DNA from: Starkeya sp. ORNL1
Lineage (GTDB): Bacteria; Pseudomonadota; Alphaproteobacteria; Rhizobiales; Xanthobacteraceae
Assembly: GCF_012971745.1 (NCBI RefSeq)
Contig: NZ_CP048834.1
Location: 868,001-932,000, forward strand
Length of the DNA: 64,000 bases
Direction: 5' to 3'
Positions within the stretch are counted from its first letter, which is position 1. Each line of letters opens with the position of its first letter. The notes beneath the pieces were generated by a model. It worked only from the letters and a program-made list of their open reading frames with translations, had not been told where the DNA came from and did not search any database. The position numbers and the translations under genes were made by a program. Shown here piece by piece: positions 46,725 through 53,444 of this stretch.

Positions 46725-46951
46725 CACGTCGTCCCTCCAGTCGCATCGCTGGTGACGGCGTCAACCGTCTTCATCGCGGCTTCGATGCGATCGAGCAGGA
46801 CGCTCGCCACGGCCACGACGGGGCCGCTGCAGTGCTCAAACTCCATTCCACTGCCCATAAGGCTCAGCGCGCCGGCGAGGTCCCTGGCATCAGTGAGGAG
46901 ATCATGGACAGAGATCAGGCGATCTCGGGGAGCCACATCGAGCGAGCTCAT
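46724..46951 (-). CDS. Small island protein, 75 aa (unrecognised)
   Basis: A mostly helical 75-aa product (RDRLISVHDLLTDARDLAGA ... LLDRIEAAMKTVDAV). It overlaps its neighbours on both sides (ATGA type), so the three leftward genes form one tightly coupled early-type operon. It has no recognised domain. Confidence 0.6.
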   Translation of the reverse strand: MSSLDVAPRDRLISVHDLLTDARDLAGALSLMGSGMEFEHCSGPVVAVASVLLDRIEAAMKTVDAVTSDATGGTT

Positions 46952-47274
46952 ATCGCGCTCCCATGGAAGGCGCCGGGCCGCTGCTCGACGAGGCCATCGA
47001 GGTCCGCGATGCCGAGCTCGGCATGATCCATTTCGGCGTCATGCGTATCCTCGGCGTCGTCGGCGCCGGTGTCGATGAAGCCGCGGCCGTGCGTCTCGAC
47101 GGCTGTCAGCTCCAGGTCTGAATCGCCGTCCCAGGCATCGAGGAGATCAATCATCTCTTCGAGCGTGCGCTCCATGATGGCACGCAACTCGTATAGCAGC
47201 ATGAACGTGGCCCCGAACGTGGCGGGGGGCGAGGGTATGCCGGCGGCGTTTGCCGGCGCGGTGGGGCGCGACAT
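46948..47274 (-). CDS. Small acidic island protein, 108 aa (unrecognised)
   Basis: First gene of the leftward operon facing the XRE regulator. The product has a helical N-terminal half (LLYELRAIMERTLEEMIDLL) and a strongly acidic C-terminal half rich in Asp/Glu/His (TGADDAEDTHDAEMDHAE). Acidic small phage proteins sometimes mimic DNA or inhibit host proteins, but nothing here proves that. Confidence 0.6.
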   Translation of the reverse strand: MSRPTAPANAAGIPSPPATFGATFMLLYELRAIMERTLEEMIDLLDAWDGDSDLELTAVETHGRGFIDTGADDAEDTHDAEMDHAELGIADLDGLVEQRPGAFHGSAI

Positions 47275-47290
47275 GCGATGATTCTCCGGT

Positions 47291-47351
47291 AGCGATTTTC
47301 GATATCACTATCGTTAATCGCTCATACACCGTGTCGCAAGCGAAATTCGCT
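47291..47351. promoter_or_regulatory. Paired palindromic operators between XRE regulator and leftward operon
   Basis: 47291-47322 is a nested palindrome: AGCGATT and CGATA on the left match TATCG and AATCGCT on the right around a TCAC centre, with only the TT spacers asymmetric. A second palindrome, AGCGAAATTCGCT, lies at 47339-47351. Both share an AGCGA half-site. Their place between divergent genes fits a Cro/CI-like switch. Confidence 0.6.
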
Positions 47352-47394
47352 ACCCCTATCGATTTCTTATAGCTCGTGCGGTATCCTCGTCAGC

Positions 47395-47634
47395 ATGATT
47401 ACACCCGCTCAATGTCGCGCCGCCCGAGCCACGCTCGATTGGTCACAGCAGCAACTTGCCGAGGCGTCGAAGATTGGGAACGCCACGATCCGCAATTTCG
47501 AGAGCGGCAAGTCCTCTCCGCAGAACGCTACGCTGGATGTCCTACGGCGGGCGCTCGAGGCGGCCGGCATCGTCTTCCTCGCAGACGGCGAGCAGGCCGA
47601 CGGGGGACCCGGCGTGAGGCTGGCGAAGCGCTGA
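47395..47634 (+). CDS. XRE family transcriptional regulator
   Basis: A 79-aa helix-turn-helix protein (MITPAQCRAARATLDWSQQQ ... ASKIGNATIRNFESGKSSP). The HTH spans about residues 5-60, followed by ALEAAGIVFLADGE, the short tail common in alphaproteobacterial XRE repressors. It is divergent from the leftward operon with palindromic operators between them, so it probably represses that operon and itself. Confidence 0.88.
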   Translation: MITPAQCRAARATLDWSQQQLAEASKIGNATIRNFESGKSSPQNATLDVLRRALEAAGIVFLADGEQADGGPGVRLAKR

Positions 47635-47725
47635 TGGAGGCGATAACGCAGAGCGCTTACACGACCCTCTAAATCTGAAGTCATAGCAGGCAACTGTAAC
47701 GTCAAGAATCAGGAAGGCATTGACG

Positions 47726-48166
47726 GTGAGCAAACTTCGGCGGCTATGGGACCGTTCGTGGGACATGCTGCGGCCTTCGGACGAATATAAACGACGATTC
47801 CGATCCGCGTCCGAGGCTGATTTAAATAAAGCAAAGATTCTTTCTGATGTCGTGCAAATTGTCATTAGTCTATCTATTGCTGTATACGCTCACAGTTATC
47901 TGCTTGAACAACGAACAAAATCTGTTGATGTATTTGAAATAATTGTGCTCATTGCAGGCAGTGGCATGATCCTGACGTTTATCGTCGTCATGGGGTTTTA
48001 TTTATGCTCATCTATTTCGTATTTCTTTCTTAGTGAGGCGGCTCCATTCGAGCATCCCGCGCTCCGCCTCCTTGCCATATTTGTTTCGATCGGCGGATCG
48101 ATGGCCGTTATGGAAGCCGTGTATCGGTTGATCACCGCGCTTGCCGCAAAGTCTTCTGCGCTTTGA
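47726..48166 (+). CDS. AT-rich orphan membrane protein, 146 aa
   Basis: The GTG at 47726 has AGGAAGG 8 nt upstream. The product has a charged N-terminus (SKLRRLWDRSWDMLRPSDEY) and three to four membrane helices (VVQIVISLSIAVYAHSYLL; IIVLIAGSGMILTFIVVMG; LLAIFVSIGGSMAVMEAVY). The codon and base use is much more AT-rich than anything nearby, showing recent acquisition. No family is recognised; small membrane cargo of this kind in prophages is often exclusion or defence related, which is only a guess. Confidence 0.65.
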   Translation: MSKLRRLWDRSWDMLRPSDEYKRRFRSASEADLNKAKILSDVVQIVISLSIAVYAHSYLLEQRTKSVDVFEIIVLIAGSGMILTFIVVMGFYLCSSISYFFLSEAAPFEHPALRLLAIFVSIGGSMAVMEAVYRLITALAAKSSAL

Positions 48167-48188
48167 ACCGCAAGGCTTACCTGCGCGC

Positions 48189-48242
48189 GGTACACGGCGA
48201 TAACGCTGTCGTGCGCGCCCTTGGCGCGGGCCAGGCGAGCGG
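48189..48242. repeat. Degenerate repeat, copy 1 (pairs with 49507-49562)
   Basis: The segment around TACACGGCGATAACGCTGTC (48191-48210) then GTGCGCGCCC matches 49511-49540 at 27 of 30 bases, and the similarity continues less exactly to both sides. In the plus frame both read (Y/H)GD(N/D)AVVRAL. These are probably fragments of one gene or a duplicated gene end. Confidence 0.5.
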
Positions 48243-48369
48243 CGCTCCATCGAGCGGGGATGACTGTTCAGCGCTTTAGGCGACGATCGGATGGCGGGAC
48301 CGCGAGCGGTCGGCGCCTTCCCGGCTTCTGCGGCCTGAACTGATTCGGGCGGATGACGTTGAGTCCGCC

Positions 48370-48702
48370 ATGACGATGATTCACATGCACCCCGTGGCTT
48401 TGTGGGACCGAAGCGGGACCAGGCGCGTCCTCGCCGACGTCGAGGCGGCCGCCCTTTTCATGCTGTACCAATGGCCGCAGCGCAGTCGGAGCGGCCAGCT
48501 TCGCCTCGCGGCGCAGATCGCAGCCCTCGCAGCCATGGAAGGCTCTGGTGCTGGGACGGCGGAGGAATTCCGCACCGCCTTGATTGCTGCAGCCGCCGAG
48601 GCCGACATCTTGGCGCCCCTCCCGGAGCGGCCCGGTACGGAGTGGCAGATCGAACGCTGGAGCTTCGATGTCGGGGATCGTAGGCGCAGCGATGAGCGAT
48701 AG
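48370..48702 (+). CDS. DUF982-like protein
   Basis: A 110-aa protein. The stretch DVEAAALFMLYQWPQRSRSG then AAEFRTALIAAAAEADI-like helices (GTAEEFRTALIAAAAEADIL) matches the DUF982 pattern of short rhizobial proteins, which often occur in many copies on plasmids and islands. Function is unknown. The usual Cys in the second helix is Ala here. Confidence 0.65.
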   Translation: MTMIHMHPVALWDRSGTRRVLADVEAAALFMLYQWPQRSRSGQLRLAAQIAALAAMEGSGAGTAEEFRTALIAAAAEADILAPLPERPGTEWQIERWSFDVGDRRRSDER

Positions 48703-49079
48703 CGGCAGAGAGCATTTCGCGATGATCGCCGGCGAGGGCTGACTAAAGATGGCCTCGCTCCCGACGTCCGCGGCGCTGTCAGAATTGACGTCTGGAAACC
48801 CGCCAGTGGCGAACTCGTCGCGGATGGGGTCTTGTCGGCGGAAAAGCTTCCCACCCAGCGCAACGATCGCCGCGCATCCCTGACGCTCGGCAGCGGTGAA
48901 ATTGTGAAAATCGAGCTCAGCCAGGTCACCGCGGGAGGCGGCCTTCAGGGTGTTGGATCCCGTCGTGCCGACGCTCCTCTGAAGGCGCATTTCCGGATGG
49001 ATTTCCCTGCGACCTACTGCCATCATTGAGGTGCAGTATTACACCGTACAACCGCCTGTCCTTGCCGGTCCCCCGCGAT
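48703..49079 (+). other. Region with a startless open frame (possible gene remnant)
   Basis: From 48706 to 49029 a plus-strand frame stays open for about 105 codons and looks protein-like (DGLAPDVRGAVRIDVWKPAS, LTLGSGEIVKIELSQVT), but no ATG or GTG begins it; the first plausible start is a TTG at 48832. It may be a 5'-truncated or decayed gene. Nothing else is seen here. Confidence 0.3.
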
Positions 49080-49292
49080 ATGCCCGCCTTTCGACAACTC
49101 CTTGTGCAATTCGAAGTAGCCCTCAACGACTACGCTGCCGCCCTAACTGCAGCTCGCCATGCCTCCGTCTGCCATGAAGAACGCTTGCGGCTGTTACAGG
49201 CCTGTGACCCGCTCTGGGAACGGATTCAAGAGACCAGGCAACAGCTCGATCAACTGGTTCTGAATGACGACGAACAGTGCCCATCCCCATAG
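49080..49292 (+). CDS. Small helical protein, 70 aa (unrecognised)
   Basis: It starts MPAFRQLLVQFEVALNDYAA and continues in one long helix with a heptad-like pattern (RIQETRQQLDQLVLND). A TTG start at 49026 would lengthen it by 18 residues. No ribosome-binding site is obvious. It overlaps the next small ORF by 29 nt. Confidence 0.45.
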   Translation: MPAFRQLLVQFEVALNDYAAALTAARHASVCHEERLRLLQACDPLWERIQETRQQLDQLVLNDDEQCPSP

Positions 49293-49443
49293 CACCGTGT
49301 CGCCGCAGCCCGGCCAGGCCACCAATGGTCGGCCGGCCCAACCAGGAACACGTTGGAGCACGCCGTGGCTCGCTGCGATCGCCGTTCAGGAGCAGCGATA
49401 CGCCGCCTATGAACCGTGGAAGCAGTTGAACCTTAGGCGCTAG
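49264..49443 (+). CDS. Small ORF, 59 aa (unrecognised)
   Basis: ATG at 49264 to TAG at 49443. The C-terminal part (TPWLAAIAVQEQRYAAYEPW then KQLNLRR) reads like a real small protein, while the first 30 residues are Pro/Gln/Thr-rich. It overlaps the 3' end of the preceding ORF in another frame. Confidence 0.35.
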   Translation: MTTNSAHPHSTVSPQPGQATNGRPAQPGTRWSTPWLAAIAVQEQRYAAYEPWKQLNLRR

Positions 49444-49506
49444 GCTTTCGGGCCTACCCGCGCCCGCAGGTGCGCCTGCCACATGATGTGGGCGTCGCCT
49501 TGGCGC

Positions 49507-49562
49507 CGGTTGTACGGCGATGACGCTGTCGTGCGCGCCCTCCGCGCGGCCAGGGCGCGCGG
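49507..49562. repeat. Degenerate repeat, copy 2 (pairs with 48189-48242)
   Basis: TGTACGGCGATGACGCTGTC then GTGCGCGCCC, 27 of 30 bases identical to copy 1 at 1320 bp distance. Here the plus frame MMWASPWRRLYGDDAVVRAL continues to a stop at 49603. Confidence 0.5.
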
Positions 49563-49605
49563 AGCAAGACCACGGTCGATGGTGGGATCAGCCAGAGGAT
49601 GATCA

Positions 49606-49839
49606 TTAGATGACGGCACCAGCCAACATGAGCAAACCACCAACTAGCACAAGCGCAAAGCCAGGCCAGTTCTGAGATAGCTCAAAAACGGTGCTACCGT
49701 TGCGGCGGGGTTCGAGGGTGTCAGCCGTCGCAGCCGAACGCCTTGTTTGGCTCAGCGGGCCATTCCACACTGCGGCGACGCCCAGGTAGATGACGCCAGC
49801 GAGAACCGCTAGAGAACCGAAAAAGAGCACAGGCATCAT
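49606..49839 (-). CDS. Small two-helix membrane protein, about 77 aa
   Basis: Hydrophobic helices lie at both ends (MPVLFFGSLAVLAGVIYLGV and WPGFALVLVGGLLMLAG), with a polar middle. The region before the first ATG contains GGAGG, and either of two adjacent ATGs (49839, 49836) may be used. The family is not recognised. Confidence 0.5.
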   Translation of the reverse strand: MMPVLFFGSLAVLAGVIYLGVAAVWNGPLSQTRRSAATADTLEPRRNGSTVFELSQNWPGFALVLVGGLLMLAGAVI

Positions 49840-49943
49840 ACCCTCCACTGCGGCCGACTAGTGCATAGCTTTTCGCCGCCCCATCAGGAGCTGAGGTGCC
49901 GTGGTTTCGGGTTAAATGGTCCACGCCGGCGACGATTAAGAGG

Positions 49944-49987
49944 CAGCCGCCCGGCAGCGGCAGGGGTGTGCGGGCGCCGGGCGGCTG
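49944..49987 (-). terminator. Strong hairpin downstream of the DUF1236 transcript
   Basis: A perfect 12-bp inverted repeat, CAGCCGCCCGGC (49944-49955) and GCCGGGCGGCTG (49976-49987), with a 20-nt loop. There is no clear T tract, so it may be an RNA-stability or rho-assisted end of the leftward genes at 50035-50502. Confidence 0.4.
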
Positions 49988-50034
49988 TTGGCCGCTCCCT
50001 GCGGTGTTGGGAGAGGCGACCAACCGCGCATTCG

Positions 50035-50202
50035 TCACGGGCCGGCTTTGCTACAGACGTTGATCGGCATGCGCCGCGTACACGCCGTAGCCGCCGCCGG
50101 ACGCGTCGCTGCTGTTGTCCGGCGGCAGGGGGTCGTCGCAGCGATGGTGCCAAACAAAAGCGCTGATACGAGCGCCGCGGATGTGAGCAAGATCTTTCGC
50201 AT
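50035..50202 (-). CDS. Small exported protein, possibly frameshifted
   Basis: The ATG at 50202 follows AAGGG and lies 9 nt after the DUF1236 stop. It encodes a signal peptide (MRKILLTSAALVSALLFGTI). After TIAAT the annotated frame becomes Arg/Thr/Ala-rich and ends at 50035. In the next frame it would read DDPLPPDNSSDASGGGYGVY and stop at 50051, which is far more protein-like, so a one-base frameshift near 50137 is likely. Confidence 0.5.
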   Translation of the reverse strand: MRKILLTSAALVSALLFGTIAATTPCRRTTAATRPAAATACTRRMPINVCSKAGP

Positions 50203-50211
50203 CGCGAACCC

Positions 50212-50502
50212 TTAGTCGATGATCTTGACGACCTTGCGGGTCTTAGCCTCGACGATGACACGGCGATTGTTCACGACGGCATAGCTGTAGGTGTCGTACT
50301 TCGGCACTGTGTGCAATTCAACGGTGGCTGGCAATTCCGAGCCGATGATCACCTCACGTTCGACCTTCACCGACGGCGTTTTTTCCTTGACGACATAGGT
50401 TTCGACCTCCGACGGCACGGTCACGATCGCCGCTTGTGCAAAGACCGACGAGGGAATGGCAACAACGCCGGCTACGAGAACGGCGTACAAAGTCTTGTTC
50501 AT
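50212..50502 (-). CDS. DUF1236-like exported protein
   Basis: A 96-aa protein. The start at 50502 has GGAGG about 9 nt upstream and gives a signal peptide (LYAVLVAGVVAIPSSVFAQA). The C-terminal part (LPATVELHTVPKYDTYSYAV then NNRRVIVEAKTRKVVKIID) matches the DUF1236 pattern of rhizobial periplasmic proteins. The function is unknown. It is followed by the small exported ORF in the same transcript. Confidence 0.75.
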   Translation of the reverse strand: MNKTLYAVLVAGVVAIPSSVFAQAAIVTVPSEVETYVVKEKTPSVKVEREVIIGSELPATVELHTVPKYDTYSYAVVNNRRVIVEAKTRKVVKIID

Positions 50503-50888
50503 TTGAGCCTCCATTTGAGTAATGTGCAGATTGGAAATACTTGAGAAAGAAATGCGTTCCCGATCGAAGTATTTATTTTCAAAACTATTGGTCAATGAAA
50601 TACAGGCGGCCCCGCCCTCTTTCGAGGGCGAGGTTGATGTCTAGTCTCAAGCAGCAAACGAGCGGGCTGGACCTTTTATTCCGCGCGGTGCGAAATTTTG
50701 GTCGTCGTGGTGGGATAATACATCAGCGGAGCACCAACTGAGGCAATTGGGCTTTGGCGGCGAAACATCAAGGAACGATATCTGCGCGCTGGACATTGGC
50801 CAGTGGATAGCCTGTGCCCCGCCCGGTGAGGGGCGGCCGCTAGGTAAGCTTGCGAAGGTGTGGTCGGCGCGGATCGAGAGGAGCGTGC

Positions 50889-51134
50889 ATGCCCTTTATG
50901 AGCCAAGGCTATGATCCAGAGATGATCGCACTCCTTGAGGAGTGCCTGAACAGTGCCTGTGCTGCCACAGTAGGCAGCGCCGATCACATCCCGGACGACG
51001 AGCTCCGGCGGAGACTCGCTGCGGCGCTGTTAGAGGGTGCTGGCTACGGCATGACGGATCGCGAGGCACTCATCGGATTCGCGCTGAGCGCGCTGCCGAC
51101 TTTCCGCGAAGCGCTGACGAGGCCGAGGCATTGA
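50889..51134 (+). CDS. Island paralogue family A, copy 1 (81 aa)
   Basis: The start at 50889 has GAGAGGAG upstream. The product begins MPFMSQGYDPEMIALLEECL and later has ELRRRLAAALLEGAG and LIGFALSALPTFREAL. Two paralogues lie at 55682 and 61113. The conserved core is G-[YF]-D-P-E-x-I-A-x-L, a Cys-Leu pair, [DE]-x-[LV]-R-[KR]-[RK]-L-A-x-A-x-[LM]-E-G and [DE]-x-L-I-x-F-A-L-x-[AS]-L-P. It is all-helical, soluble and of no recognised family. Confidence 0.75.
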   Translation: MPFMSQGYDPEMIALLEECLNSACAATVGSADHIPDDELRRRLAAALLEGAGYGMTDREALIGFALSALPTFREALTRPRH

Positions 51135-51252
51135 GCCCCTCCCGTCGACCAAGCCGCAGAAGATGCGCGGGCGCCAGCGTTTTCCCACTCAGCGTCATCT
51201 TTTTGCCGGCATAGCAGCAGAACCGAAGCACGCCCGCGGCGTTAAACCCGCC

Positions 51253-51750
51253 ATGCAACGGAAACCTGATCTACCCTATTGGAACGCCAGTTTGGATAGG
51301 CCTGTCCCAACCGAGGACGGCACCGAGCTGCATTCGCTGCACGAGGCGGCGGCGTTCATAGAAGCGCACGCGTCCCGCCGTCCGAGCCTCGCATTCGATG
51401 AAGCGCGGATTAGCCTCAAGCAGGCGGCGGAGACCGGCCACGGCGCTGATATCGTCAAGGCGCGCCGCACGATCGAGTTCGCGCTGGAGGACGTCAGATT
51501 GCACCAGCCGAAGCGCGCCGACCACTCGCCGCGGCTCCCGCAGCCGATCCGCGTGAAGGGCCGCGAACTCGTCACGGTAGCGGACGCAATGCAGTACCTC
51601 GGTACACTCGGCGCCGAAATCTGGCAGTTTGAAGAATATCAGCAAGTGCAGGATGCGCTCGTCACCGCGCTCGACACGCGGAATAATCCCGATATCGCGC
51701 GGGCTGCAGCCCTGTTCTTGAAGTTCCTGACCACCCGGCGCTTGATATGA
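51253..51750 (+). CDS. Protein with two tandem copies of an unnamed ~70-aa module
   Basis: A 165-aa protein. Residues about 17-85 (RPVPTEDGTELHSLHEAAAF ... DIVKARRTIEFAL) and 98-165 (QPIRVKGRELVTVADAMQYL ... DIARAAALFLKFL) align throughout. Each has a short beta start, [DG]-x-E-L-x-[ST]-[LV]-x-[DE]-A, then helices. A single-module relative lies at 52344. The N-terminal LPYWNASLD is shared with it as LPHWNADLD. A near-consensus EcfG-type promoter (AGAAC-N16-CGTT, 51219-51243) lies just upstream. Confidence 0.7.
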   Translation: MQRKPDLPYWNASLDRPVPTEDGTELHSLHEAAAFIEAHASRRPSLAFDEARISLKQAAETGHGADIVKARRTIEFALEDVRLHQPKRADHSPRLPQPIRVKGRELVTVADAMQYLGTLGAEIWQFEEYQQVQDALVTALDTRNNPDIARAAALFLKFLTTRRLI

Positions 51751-51955
51751 GCGGCGGGCCGCCGCTGCCGATGTCCTAGTCCCAGACGGCGCCCACGTAC
51801 ATCAGCAAACCGCTCCGCCAGGTCGCGCGTATCTGGTCGGGACGTGAACTATCCTGCGTCTAACGGCGTTTAATCGCTACCGCGGATTGCTCCCAGCGTT
51901 CGCGGTGCCGGTGAAGGCGCCGCTGGGACTCAACACCGAGGCGGCGTCTTCCCGG

Positions 51956-52107
51956 CTATCCCTTTGACGAGGCTTCCCGCCGCATCCGTTCCTCTCGAAG
52001 CCGAGCAGTCTTTTTGGGCTTCTCAGCCAGGCGGTCTTCCTCGCGCTTCACGAAATCCGTGGCCTCGGCGAGCGCGATGTTTTTGGCGGATTGGGTTCAC
52101 GCGTCAT
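51956..52107 (-). pseudogene. Small gene frameshifted in an A-run
   Basis: From the ATG at 52107 (AAGGAG just upstream) the minus strand reads MTREPNPPK and then leaves frame. One base later the frame continues NIALAEATDFVKREEDRLAE and RLREERMRREASSKG to a stop at 51956. Adding one A to the run of five A's after CCGCC would join the two parts into a roughly 50-aa charged helical protein. It is either a decayed gene or a sequencing error in the homopolymer. Confidence 0.55.
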
Positions 52108-52343
52108 GGCTCCTTGAATGAGCCTTTCAACCAGCCTCCAATCCCTGCAATAGAGCCGCCGCGGCATCTGACGTGATGAAACGGCGGCGCCGATGATGCC
52201 ACTCGCTAGCGCCGCCGCCAGCCCCTGCGCCGAGGGAAGGCCGCAGGCTTATCGCAGTAGGCAAAGTTCAACGCAGGTAGCCCCAAGCGGCGCCGAGCAC
52301 GAAATCAGGGATCCGGTAGCCCTCTGATGCATTATCTTGGGCC
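52108..52343. other. Intergenic region without recognised gene
   Basis: With the flanking 51751-51955, this stretch carries no convincing coding region apart from the frameshifted gene at 51956-52107. No terminator or promoter is clear. Confidence 0.3.
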
Positions 52344-52595
52344 ATGAGCGAGACGGATTTACCCCACTGGAATGCGGACTTAGACAAACCCATCCTGTTG
52401 CGTGACGGGAAGGAGCTACGCACCCTGCATGACGCCGCGGTATTTCTCGATGAACGGTTCGCGGGGCAGCGCGGCGTTCAGCTCACCGGCGTGCGGCTCG
52501 CGCTGAGATTCGCCGCTCGAACCGGCGCGGTGGCGGAGATTCTCGACGCTCGCCGTGTCGTCGAAATCCTGCTTCGTGGCAACGACCTCGTGTGA
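52344..52595 (+). CDS. Single-module paralogue of the 51253 gene product (83 aa)
   Basis: MSETDLPHWNADLDKPILLR then DGKELRTLHDAAVFLDERFA ... ILDARRVVEILL aligns with each half of the 165-aa protein at 51253. It is soluble with a mixed beta/helical pattern. It has no recognised family and a weak ribosome-binding site. Confidence 0.68.
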   Translation: MSETDLPHWNADLDKPILLRDGKELRTLHDAAVFLDERFAGQRGVQLTGVRLALRFAARTGAVAEILDARRVVEILLRGNDLV

Positions 52596-52676
52596 GGTAG
52601 TCCCTCTTTAGGGCAACGCGGCGGCAGCCAGACCGATCAGGCTGCTCGCTCTGCCACTCAGCCTTAATTCAGCGGC

Positions 52677-53309
52677 TCACTTCCAAGCGGGCGCGTCTCT
52701 GATTACGTCGATCAAGTCGTCCGACAAGATCGTCTCGATCTGTTCCGCGAAGCGTTCGCGATACAGCGTCATAAGCGCATCGTGGCCCGCGTCGGACGAA
52801 CTGCAGAGCGCATCCTCAACCACGATGACCCGGTAGCCGCGATCGACGGCACCCAAGACCGTCGCGAGAACGCATACATCGGTTTCCGCGCCGGTGATGA
52901 TGAGCGTATCGGTGAGCCGTGCATTGAGGTTGGGAGCCAAGTCCGGCGCTGAAAAGGCGGACAGCCGGCGCTTCTCCACTGTCAGCGCCGGCGGCGTAAA
53001 CCGGGCCAGTTCCGGGATCAGATCGAGCGTCCCCGGAGCCAGGCGTTGCTGCGTGACGTGCTGCCACCGCCGATAATAGCGGCGCCAGGCGCCCACCTCT
53101 TCCTCTGGGGTGGCAGGCGGAATGAACCGGGTGAACACGGTTCGTTCGCACAGCCTTTCGCACAGCCTCACGACGACCGGCAGCACCCTTTCGATCCAAG
53201 GCGTGGCCCATGGACCGGTTGGAGCGAACAGCTTCTGCATGTCGAGGCAAAGATGCACTGTCCGTGAAGAGAGTGGCCCGTGGAGCAATCCATCGCGCGC
53301 TTGAGCCAT
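52677..53309 (-). CDS. Isochorismatase-fold cysteine hydrolase
   Basis: A 210-aa protein of the isochorismatase-like family. The catalytic triad is visible: Asp23 (CLDMQKLF), Lys113 (VEKRRLSAF) and Cys146 (ETDVCVLAT), with the following VLGAVDRGYRVIVVEDAL helix-strand. The start at 53309 has GGAGGT 8 nt upstream. Members hydrolyse small amides such as nicotinamide or ureidoacrylate; the substrate here is unknown. It is divergent from the DUF892 gene and shares the EcfG-type promoter region. Confidence 0.9.
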   Translation of the reverse strand: MAQARDGLLHGPLSSRTVHLCLDMQKLFAPTGPWATPWIERVLPVVVRLCERLCERTVFTRFIPPATPEEEVGAWRRYYRRWQHVTQQRLAPGTLDLIPELARFTPPALTVEKRRLSAFSAPDLAPNLNARLTDTLIITGAETDVCVLATVLGAVDRGYRVIVVEDALCSSSDAGHDALMTLYRERFAEQIETILSDDLIDVIRDAPAWK

Positions 53310-53336
53310 GCTCACGACCTCCGTTGAGGTAGGGAG

Positions 53337-53361
53337 AACCCGTTGAGACAGTGGCAGTTCC
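53337..53361 (-). promoter_or_regulatory. EcfG-type promoter for the isochorismatase-like gene
   Basis: On the minus strand GGAAC (53361-53357) is followed after 16 nt by GGTT (53340-53337), near the consensus GGAAC-N16/17-CGTT of the alphaproteobacterial general stress sigma factor. It lies about 28 nt before the start codon. Confidence 0.5.
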
Positions 53362-53366
53362 GCTTC

Positions 53367-53391
53367 GGAACAAACGCCGCCAGGAGTCGTT
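53367..53391 (+). promoter_or_regulatory. EcfG-type promoter for the DUF892 gene
   Basis: GGAAC (53367-53371), 16-nt spacer, CGTT (53388-53391): an exact match to the general stress (EcfG) promoter consensus, 53 nt before the DUF892 start. It lies back to back with the leftward EcfG-type site. Confidence 0.68.
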
Positions 53392-53444
53392 GAGCCCCGC
53401 AATCCGGCGGCTCTCGCCGCTCGCTGAAAACGAGGAAACCCCAC

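Noticed and set aside
51964..52176. 70-aa plus-strand ORF
   Set aside because: It lies opposite the frameshifted minus-strand gene, which has a ribosome-binding site and a more protein-like sequence.
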